DNA from: Bacteroidales bacterium UBA6229
Lineage (GTDB): Bacteria > Bacteroidota > Bacteroidia > Bacteroidales > F082
Reading direction: 5' to 3'
Length of the DNA stretch: 21,883 nucleotides
NCBI GenBank assembly: GCA_002440975.1
Contig: DJWN01000054.1
Location: 1-21,883, forward strand
How positions within the stretch are numbered: the stretch's first letter is position 1; each line of letters starts with the position of its first letter. This document shows, one piece after another, positions 16,470 to 21,883 of this stretch. The translations under genes were made by a program, and so were the position numbers. A model generated the notes under the pieces. The model saw nothing but the letters and a program-made list of their open reading frames with translations, was not told the origin of the DNA and did not search any database.

Positions 16470-16598
16470 TTAATAGCGTGTTTCGCGCTGAAATTTATGC
16501 GATTCACCATAAGCAGCACATTTACTTGTCGATTTGCAAGAAGTAGCTGCAAGCGATACGACAAAAACAAATAAAATTAGGACAGCAATTTTTTTCAT
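16470..16598 (-). CDS. Small 42-residue lipoprotein
   Basis: This short reading frame begins MKKIAVLILFVFVVSLAATS and reaches a cysteine at residue 21, a classical lipoprotein signal peptide with A-T-S before the Cys. The mature part is only 22 residues (CKSTSKCAAYG, ending QRETRY), with a second Cys at 27. The ATG is preceded by a plausible promoter (TTTG-N18-TTACTTTG) and the frame ends 47 nt before the barrel gene on the same strand. Tiny lipoproteins with a C-x-A-Y-G-like stretch occur in Bacteroidota as far as I recall, but I cannot name the family. The strong signal peptide makes a chance frame unlikely. Confidence 0.7.
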   Translation of the reverse strand: MKKIAVLILFVFVVSLAATSCKSTSKCAAYGESHKFQRETRY

Positions 16599-16632
16599 AC
16601 CTTAGCAGAAGTTAATTATCCATTACAAAATT

Positions 16633-16668
16633 TGTTACAAAGTAACATATAATCTTTTAAAAAACAAA
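16633..16668 (-). promoter_or_regulatory. Promoter with overlapping palindrome for the lipoprotein/barrel unit
   Basis: On the - strand, TTTG (16668-16665) and TTACTTTG (16646-16639, 7 of 8 to the -7 consensus) are 18 nt apart, about 40 nt upstream of the lipoprotein start. The -7 element is embedded in the perfect 15-bp palindrome TGTTAC-AAA-GTAACA (16633-16647). A palindrome over the -7 element is a typical placement for a repressor site; no binding protein is known here. Confidence 0.45.
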
Positions 16669-16678
16669 AAACAAAGTT

Positions 16679-16686
16679 TAATATTG
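16679..16686 (+). promoter_or_regulatory. Possible -7 element for ung
   Basis: TAATATTG matches TAnnTTTG in all but one position and lies 17 nt before the ung ATG. Only TTTT (16655-16658) stands at the -33 position. The match is imperfect and the region is AT-rich. Confidence 0.35.
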
Positions 16687-16703
16687 TTCAAACTAAGAAA
16701 TAT

Positions 16704-17384
16704 ATGCCGGTCAAACCCAAGATTGATGACAGTTGGTATAAAGTGTTGCAGCCTGAATTTGAAGCACCCTATTTTAGTGAACTCAAGAGTTTTTTGAAAG
16801 AGGAAATGTCTCATTATAACGTCTTTCCACCAGCTAAATTGATTTTTAATGCCTTCAACAAAACACCACTACCTGCAGTAAAAGTAGTTATCCTGGGTCA
16901 GGATCCTTATCATGGTCCAGGGCAAGCACACGGGTTGGCGTTCTCAGTACCGGAAGGTATAAAACCTCCACCAAGTCTGGTAAATATCTATAAGGAACTG
17001 GCGTCCGATCTGGGGATCACAGCTCCGAAAACAGGGAATTTAGAGAAATGGGCATCGGAGGGGGTTCTTTTACTCAACACCTCTTTAACGGTGCGATCGG
17101 GCAAGGCAGCCTCCCATGCCGGAAAAGGATGGGAAAAATTTACCGATGCAGCAATTAAAGCTGTTTCCGAATTTCGTGCCGGTGTAGTATTTATGCTTTG
17201 GGGAAATCATGCGATCAGTAAAGAGCAATTAATAGACACTTCTAAACACCTGGTTCTTAAAACAGTACACCCCTCTCCGCTTTCTGCTTCAAGAGGCTTT
17301 TTGGGTTGCAAACATTTTTCAAAGGCCAATCATTATTTTCAAAGCAATGGCCTCCTTCCTGTAAATTGGCAACTTAATTCGTGA
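16704..17384 (+). CDS. ung: Uracil-DNA glycosylase (family 1)
   Basis: Ung removes uracil from DNA as the first step of base excision repair in the cytoplasm. The water-activating motif GQDPYH is at 65-70 (catalytic Asp67), followed by GPGQAHGLAFSV. LLLNTSLTV supplies the uracil-reading Asn at 125, and HPSPLS (189-194) is the DNA-intercalation motif with the catalytic His. Length (226 residues) and the start, just after the likely promoter, are typical. It is transcribed divergently from the small lipoprotein unit and is followed by a new promoter, so it is probably monocistronic. Confidence 0.97.
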   Translation: MPVKPKIDDSWYKVLQPEFEAPYFSELKSFLKEEMSHYNVFPPAKLIFNAFNKTPLPAVKVVILGQDPYHGPGQAHGLAFSVPEGIKPPPSLVNIYKELASDLGITAPKTGNLEKWASEGVLLLNTSLTVRSGKAASHAGKGWEKFTDAAIKAVSEFRAGVVFMLWGNHAISKEQLIDTSKHLVLKTVHPSPLSASRGFLGCKHFSKANHYFQSNGLLPVNWQLNS

Positions 17385-17395
17385 TCTTACAAAAG

Positions 17396-17403
17396 TATTT
17401 TTG
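17396..17403 (+). promoter_or_regulatory. Promoter -7 element for the FadL-type gene
   Basis: TATTTTTG is a perfect TAnnTTTG match 12 nt after the ung stop. It gives a leader of about 77 nt to the ATG at 17487. No convincing -33 element is visible. A second weak candidate, TACCTTG, lies at 17454-17460. Confidence 0.4.
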
Positions 17404-17486
17404 CGATTTTTTTGCTGGCCCGAATGATTAGAATGCTTCAATCAAAAATTTTGTACCTTGCGCCGATTAAATTAAAAAACAAATAT

Positions 17487-18701
17487 ATGCGTAAACAGTT
17501 TATTATCACCACAATACTGGTGATGGGTCTGCTAACTCTTCATGCCGGCGGTTACCAGGTGCGCCTGCAAAGTAACAAAAGCACAGGTATGGGGCTAACG
17601 GGTACTGCCTTACAAATGGGAGCCACTTCAATGTTCTATAATCCCGGAGCTTTGGCATTGATGCAAACCAAAACCGACTTTGCACTGGGTGCAAGTGGAA
17701 TTATTTCGCGGATCAGCTTTCAGAAATCTGAATCAGACCTTATTGCTGAAACAGATAACAGCATGAGTACTCCATTTTATTTTTATGGTGCCGGTAAGAT
17801 CAATGAGAAATGGTCTGTAGGCCTGGCTGTATATACACCTTATGGCAGTTCCGCCAAGTGGGAAGACAACTGGGCAGGCAGGTTGCTCATTCAGAATATT
17901 GCCTTACAGGCTATTTACTTTCAACCCACAGTGGCGTATAAGATTAATGATAAACTTGGCATTGGTGCTGGACTTGTTTATGCAACAGGAACAGTTGAAC
18001 TACAAAAGGGTCTGAATTATGGCTCTGATAGTTATGTGAAACTTGAAGGCAGCACATCCAATATTGGCTTTAATGCAGGCGTGTACTATAATGCCAGCGA
18101 AAAGTTTTCGCTTGGATTGAATTATCGTTCAGAAATTATGATGGAAATCACTGGTGGCGATGCCAGCTTCAATGTTCCAACAGCTGTGGAAGCCAATATC
18201 CCAAGCGAAAACAAATTCGATGCAGCACTTCCTATGCCTGCCAACCTTGATTTTGGTGTATCCTATCAGGCAACAGAAAAACTGCTCGTATCAGCCGAAA
18301 TTAATTATGTGATGTGGAGTACTTATAAGGAGCTTGAATTTAAATTTGAAGAAAAAGGAGAGCTTTTAAACTCAAAGAACCAGTGCGATTATAAGGACAC
18401 CTTTATTCCAAGAATCGGTGCCGAATACGTTTACAGCGACCTGCTCACATTTCGTATTGGCGGATACTATGATCCAAGCCCGACAAACGAAAAATATTTT
18501 ACCCCCGAAACGGTAAGTCTCAACAATCTGGCTTTTACTTTGGGTTTAAGTATTACACCTTCGGAGAAGCTGAGTATAGATTTATCCTACTTGCAGATAA
18601 ATGGTTTGCAGGCTACTAAAACCTATGAACCTGATCAGTTTGGTGGCACTTACAAATCAGCTGCCTATATCCCGGGTATTGGCGTGTCGTATCGTTTCTA
18701 A
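17487..18701 (+). CDS. OmpP1/FadL/TodX-family outer-membrane transporter
   Basis: This is an outer-membrane beta-barrel of the FadL family, which lets long-chain fatty acids or other hydrophobic compounds cross the outer membrane. I start it at the ATG at 17487, which yields a signal peptide (MRKQFIITTILVMGLLTLHA); a longer reading needs TTG at 17412. The mature N-terminus has the family pattern with N-x-x-S-T-G-M-G, GATSMFYNPGALA and repeated aromatic strands. FadL-like motifs such as YGSSAKWEDNWAGR follow, and the chain ends in ..GIGVSYRF with a terminal Phe. Length is 404 residues. An SGNH-hydrolase lipoprotein follows after 18 nt, which suggests the two act on the same lipid-like substrate. 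Confidence 0.9.
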   Translation: MRKQFIITTILVMGLLTLHAGGYQVRLQSNKSTGMGLTGTALQMGATSMFYNPGALALMQTKTDFALGASGIISRISFQKSESDLIAETDNSMSTPFYFYGAGKINEKWSVGLAVYTPYGSSAKWEDNWAGRLLIQNIALQAIYFQPTVAYKINDKLGIGAGLVYATGTVELQKGLNYGSDSYVKLEGSTSNIGFNAGVYYNASEKFSLGLNYRSEIMMEITGGDASFNVPTAVEANIPSENKFDAALPMPANLDFGVSYQATEKLLVSAEINYVMWSTYKELEFKFEEKGELLNSKNQCDYKDTFIPRIGAEYVYSDLLTFRIGGYYDPSPTNEKYFTPETVSLNNLAFTLGLSITPSEKLSIDLSYLQINGLQATKTYEPDQFGGTYKSAAYIPGIGVSYRF

Positions 18702-18719
18702 TCTTAAAAAAATGACAAT

Positions 18720-20099
18720 ATGAAATTGAGAATATTATTTGTATTGGTTGCTGCAGTGTCGATGTGGGCCTGTCAACCAGAAATAAACGAATTTGAACCA
18801 ACAAAGGGAAATGCAGATTTCTCTGTCTATATGTCGGCCGGTAATTCGCTTACGGCAGGCTATGCTGGCGGGGCTTTATACCGTTCAGGACAGGAAAATT
18901 CCTACACGGCTATCCTTGCCAAACAGTTTGAAGCAGTTGGTCGTCAGGGAGCTTTTAAAATCCCTTACATTAACAGCGAAGACGGAGTTGGAACCGAGGG
19001 TGCTTCTTTGAGAACAAAACTCGTAATGGGTTATTCAACAGACTGCCTCGGAAACACTTCATTGGCACCAGTTCCGGCTAATCCGAATGCCACGCTGCAG
19101 GAGCTGGCTATTTTGCTTGGCACAAGTGTTGCTGCCGATGGCCCTTTCCATAATATCGGTGTTCCGGGAGCAAAAGTCACTCATTTAATTGTTCCAGGTT
19201 ATGCCGGCCTCAATCCTTTCTATGCAAGATTTGCCAGTGATGCATCTAATGCTGTAATCGATGAAATTGGTCTTATTCAACCAACATTTTTCACGCTATG
19301 GATTGGAAATAATGATGTATTAACCTATGCCCTGGCTGGTGGAGCAGCGGATGAAATCACTGCTGTTGGAACCTTTGCTGCAAGTATGGAGGCCATTATC
19401 GGCACTTTTAAAACTACTGCAACAGCTGGTGCCATTGCCAACATCCCCGACATAACTGATCTTCCTTATTTCACTACTGTTCCTTATAATCCAATTGTAT
19501 TGCAGGATCAAGCATTGGTTGATCAACTCAATGCCGGATATGCACAATACAATGCCTTAATGGAACAATTTGATCTGCCTCATCAAATCAGCTTCAAATT
19601 AGGAGCTAACCCAATGGTGATTCAGGATCCAAGCATTCCAACTCCTCCTGGCTATGAAATGCTGCGTATCAGACAAATTGAATCTGACGAACTCGTACTA
19701 CTCTCCATCCCGCAAGATTCGCTGAAATGTGGATATTGGGGAAGCATGAAACCCGTTCACGGGCAGTTTATCATTACACGCGATGAAAAATCTGAGATTG
19801 ATGCTGCCATCGTTGCCTATAACCAGATTATTGAGACAGCTGCTCAAAGTCATGATCTGGCCCTGGTAGATATGAACGAACTTTTAAATCAGGGATCAAC
19901 TACCGGAATCAAAATGGATGGAGTACTTTTCACCACTGAATTTGTAACCGGAAATGCTTTCTCAACAGATGGTGTTCACCTCACACCTCAGGGTAATGCG
20001 CTGGCTGCCAACACTTTTATTGACGCAATCAATAAAAAATACAATGCCAGAATACCAAAGGTCAATGTGGCCAACTACGAAGCCGTAAGATTACCTTAA
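18720..20099 (+). CDS. SGNH/GDSL-hydrolase lipoprotein
   Basis: A lipoprotein signal peptide ends at C18 (SMWACQP), so the enzyme is anchored to an envelope membrane. The SGNH blocks are complete. Block I is GNSLTAG (41-47) with nucleophile S43 and Asn where the classical motif has Asp. Block III is GNND (196-199), and block V is DGVH (417-420), giving the Asp417/His420 pair. The protein should hydrolyse an ester, probably of a lipid or an acylated glycan, but the substrate cannot be read from sequence. Length is 459 residues. It directly follows the FadL-type gene and is closed by a strong terminator, so the two form a two-gene unit. Confidence 0.9.
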   Translation: MKLRILFVLVAAVSMWACQPEINEFEPTKGNADFSVYMSAGNSLTAGYAGGALYRSGQENSYTAILAKQFEAVGRQGAFKIPYINSEDGVGTEGASLRTKLVMGYSTDCLGNTSLAPVPANPNATLQELAILLGTSVAADGPFHNIGVPGAKVTHLIVPGYAGLNPFYARFASDASNAVIDEIGLIQPTFFTLWIGNNDVLTYALAGGAADEITAVGTFAASMEAIIGTFKTTATAGAIANIPDITDLPYFTTVPYNPIVLQDQALVDQLNAGYAQYNALMEQFDLPHQISFKLGANPMVIQDPSIPTPPGYEMLRIRQIESDELVLLSIPQDSLKCGYWGSMKPVHGQFIITRDEKSEIDAAIVAYNQIIETAAQSHDLALVDMNELLNQGSTTGIKMDGVLFTTEFVTGNAFSTDGVHLTPQGNALAANTFIDAINKKYNARIPKVNVANYEAVRLP

Positions 20100-20114
20100 G
20101 CAAATGCTAAGAAG

Positions 20115-20152
20115 CCGGCTACCGCGAAATTTATGTGGTAGCCGGTTTTTTT
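20115..20152 (+). terminator. Intrinsic terminator after the SGNH-hydrolase gene
   Basis: A perfect 9-bp stem CCGGCTACC (20115-20123) / GGTAGCCGG (20137-20145), with a 13-nt loop, is followed by T7. It ends only 19 nt before the preferred rdgB start. Confidence 0.9.
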
Positions 20153-20171
20153 AATGAGTTACGCCAATACG

Positions 20172-20750
20172 ATGAAAAAACTGATTTTTGCCACCAACAA
20201 CCAGCACAAACTTCAAGAAATTAACGCTATTCTGGGTAACCAATTTCAAGTACTCAGCCTTGCTGACATTGATTTTCACGGTGATATCCCTGAAACCTCT
20301 CCAACAATTGAACAAAATGCCATCCAAAAAGCCCGTTATATCTTCGACCTCACAACCGAAAATTGCTTTGCTGATGATACCGGACTTGAAGTAGCAGCAC
20401 TTGATGGCATGCCCGGAGTTTTTTCGGCAAGATATTCAGGTGCAAAGGCCAGCTATCAAGACAATGTGGATAAACTACTCCTTGAAATGAAAGATAAACA
20501 AAACCGAAAAGCCTGCTTCAAAACAGTGATTGCACTGTTTTGGGAGAAACAATTGCATCTCTTCGAAGGAAAAATCTGTGGACAAATCCTTACGCAACCT
20601 ACCGGAAAAGGTGGTTTTGGCTACGATCCTGTTTTTGTTCCGGATGAATACCAACAAAGTTTTGCAGAAATGCCTGCCGAATTAAAAAACAAGATCAGTC
20701 ACAGAGCCCTTGCCACACAGAATCTTATTAGCTTTTTGCAAAAACAATAG
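20172..20750 (+). CDS. rdgB: XTP/dITP pyrophosphatase (RdgB/HAM1)
   Basis: This enzyme cleans the nucleotide pool by hydrolysing non-canonical purine triphosphates (ITP, dITP, XTP) to monophosphates. The family signatures are present: ATNNQHK (7-13), FADDTGLEV (66-74), GKGGFGYDP (145-153) and SHRA (176-179). I start it at 20172, giving the usual MKKLIFATNN beginning and 192 residues. The ATG at 20154 would add six residues and begin one base after the terminator T-run. No good promoter is visible in the short space after the hairpin. The gene converges on ddl with a 3-bp gap. Confidence 0.95.
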   Translation: MKKLIFATNNQHKLQEINAILGNQFQVLSLADIDFHGDIPETSPTIEQNAIQKARYIFDLTTENCFADDTGLEVAALDGMPGVFSARYSGAKASYQDNVDKLLLEMKDKQNRKACFKTVIALFWEKQLHLFEGKICGQILTQPTGKGGFGYDPVFVPDEYQQSFAEMPAELKNKISHRALATQNLISFLQKQ

Positions 20751-20753
20751 CAC

Positions 20754-21731
20754 TCAGGAGCAGATATTCTCCAATGCCATATCAAATAGTTTTGCCAAAC
20801 TTATCCCCATAAATTCAGCTTGCTGAGGCAAGATACTCGCTTCAGAAATCCCCGGAACAATATTTACTTCAATAAAGAAAAGCTCATCCGTAGTAAGGAT
20901 AAAATCAAAGCGCACGAAACCTCTACACTCCAGAATGGGATACAATTGCGCAGCCGTTGATTTGATCCAGAGCTCATCTTCCTCACTAATGGGTGCTGGC
21001 GTAATTTCGTCGGCCATTCCCTTGGTATATTTGGCTTCGTAATCAAAAAACTCATTCTTGCTTACAATTTCAGTTAATGGAAAAACTATCAAGCGTTTGT
21101 TATTCTCCATCACCCCACAGGCGATTTCGCGCCCCTGAACAAAAGATTCGGCCAAAGCCTGATGATCTTCCTTTAAGGCCGTTTGAATTGCATTCTTGAA
21201 TTCTTCAATTTTCTTCACCTTCGTGATTCCCACGCTCGATCCGCCATTATTGGGTTTTACAAAAACCGGCAATCCACCTAAAAACGAGATGATCTGATCT
21301 GAATCATAGATTTCACCCGCATTGATCAAAACCGACTTAGCCACTCTATAGCCATGTGATTGCACTACCCTCTTGCAAAAATCCTTATGAAAAGTAAGGG
21401 CCGAGGTCGTGTGTCCGGATGAAGTATAAGGAATTCCAAGTAAATCAAAATAACCGGTCAATATTCCATTTTCGCCCGGGTTTCCGTGAATCGCATTAAA
21501 AACAGCATCAAAAACCATCTTTCGATCCTCATAAATAAAACTAAAATCATCTTTATCAATAGCAGCTTCATCACCATTCTCGAAGAGTACAGCCCACTTT
21601 TTCTTTGAAATCAAAACAAGGAATCCCTGGTATTTATCCTTGTTAAGATTTGCCAGCACAACCCTCCCGCTTTTCATCGAAATATCAAACTCCCCGGAAT
21701 CACCCCCGCAAACAACTGCAATAATTTTCAT
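20754..21731 (-). CDS. ddl: D-alanine-D-alanine ligase
   Basis: Ddl is an ATP-grasp ligase that makes the D-Ala-D-Ala dipeptide for peptidoglycan precursors. I start it at the ATG at 21731 (MKIIAVVCGGDSGE), giving 325 residues; the longer frame would need TTG at 21812. Key parts are E14 in the N-terminal loop, AIHGNPGENG (80-89), the ATP-grasp loop VKPNNGGSSVGIT (158-170), FDYEAKY (229-235), VRFDF (273-277) and the metal/substrate motif FIEVN-IVPGISEAS (286-299). The last usually reads N-T-x-P-G; here Thr is Ile291, a conservative departure away from the metal-ligand Asn290. I expect an active enzyme. Confidence 0.95.
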   Translation of the reverse strand: MKIIAVVCGGDSGEFDISMKSGRVVLANLNKDKYQGFLVLISKKKWAVLFENGDEAAIDKDDFSFIYEDRKMVFDAVFNAIHGNPGENGILTGYFDLLGIPYTSSGHTTSALTFHKDFCKRVVQSHGYRVAKSVLINAGEIYDSDQIISFLGGLPVFVKPNNGGSSVGITKVKKIEEFKNAIQTALKEDHQALAESFVQGREIACGVMENNKRLIVFPLTEIVSKNEFFDYEAKYTKGMADEITPAPISEEDELWIKSTAAQLYPILECRGFVRFDFILTTDELFFIEVNIVPGISEASILPQQAEFMGISLAKLFDMALENICS

Positions 21732-21797
21732 AATTTCATTTACATAATGGACATAATCTATGCTTATAACGCAAACAAAAAGCTGTAATAAAATAGC

Positions 21798-21805
21798 TAT
21801 CTTTG
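21798..21805 (+). promoter_or_regulatory. Outward-facing promoter -7 element at the right edge
   Basis: TATCTTTG is a perfect TAnnTTTG match on the + strand in the space upstream of ddl. No -33 TTTG lies at the right distance. No start codon with a long frame is visible in the remaining 78 nt, so any gene it serves starts beyond the window. Confidence 0.4.
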
Positions 21806-21883
21806 CCGCCAACAGACAATAAATACAGGCTGTTGTAGTTTTTAAGACAACTTATTGCTTAGTCAGGCTAAATTATAAAAAAA

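Noticed and set aside
21732..21812. TTG-initiated extension of ddl by 27 residues
   Set aside because: The ATG at 21731 gives the family-typical Ddl start. The extension overlaps the opposite-strand promoter element.
1..21883. Mobile elements, phage genes, toxin-antitoxin or defence systems
   Set aside because: No transposase, integrase, terminal inverted repeats or known defence domains are visible. The MoxR/VWA set here is the ordinary Bat operon, not a ternary MoxR-vWA defence cassette.

Overview
The window comes from a Bacteroidota chromosome, probably Bacteroidales-like, though the order is a guess. Four things point there: a complete Bat (aerotolerance) operon, two secreted proteins with Por/type IX secretion (T9SS) C-terminal sorting domains, TAnnTTTG-type -7 promoter elements, and starts without clear Shine-Dalgarno sequences. 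Coding density is high and base composition is even. I see no mobile element, CRISPR array, tRNA or rRNA.

Positions 1-9908 hold one long + strand gene train: moxR AAA+ ATPase, a DUF58 protein, a single-pass membrane protein that looks like a small BatD relative, batA, batB, batC, batD, batE and a transglutaminase-like lipoprotein. Most junctions overlap or are a few bases apart. A perfect TATATTTG element lies in the only roomy gap inside the bat genes (batC/batD). The module couples a MoxR ATPase to membrane-anchored VWA proteins and periplasm-facing TPR, beta-domain and SH3 proteins. The last gene has lost the Cys and His expected of a transglutaminase.

Positions 9909-15451 hold a promoter region with a 30-bp-spaced direct repeat, then two tandem genes for large T9SS cargo proteins, then a strong intrinsic terminator. 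The first cargo has Asp-box repeats. The second has four fibronectin-III-like domains, the second of which is split by a complete seven-repeat beta-propeller. This nested architecture is the most interesting structure in the window.

Positions 15600-17384 hold a divergent pair of units. On the - strand are a 42-residue lipoprotein and a predicted outer-membrane barrel protein. On the + strand is uracil-DNA glycosylase. A 15-bp perfect palindrome overlaps the likely -7 element of the - strand unit.

Positions 17396-20152 hold a FadL/OmpP1-type outer-membrane protein followed by an SGNH/GDSL-hydrolase lipoprotein, a likely lipid uptake and hydrolysis pair, ending in an intrinsic terminator. Positions 20172-21731 hold rdgB (+) and ddl (-), which converge with a 3-bp gap. 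A perfect TATCTTTG element at 21798 points out of the right edge.

Most genes are ordinary for the phylum. No clearly new multi-gene system is demonstrable, but several architectures and regulatory patterns merit checking.
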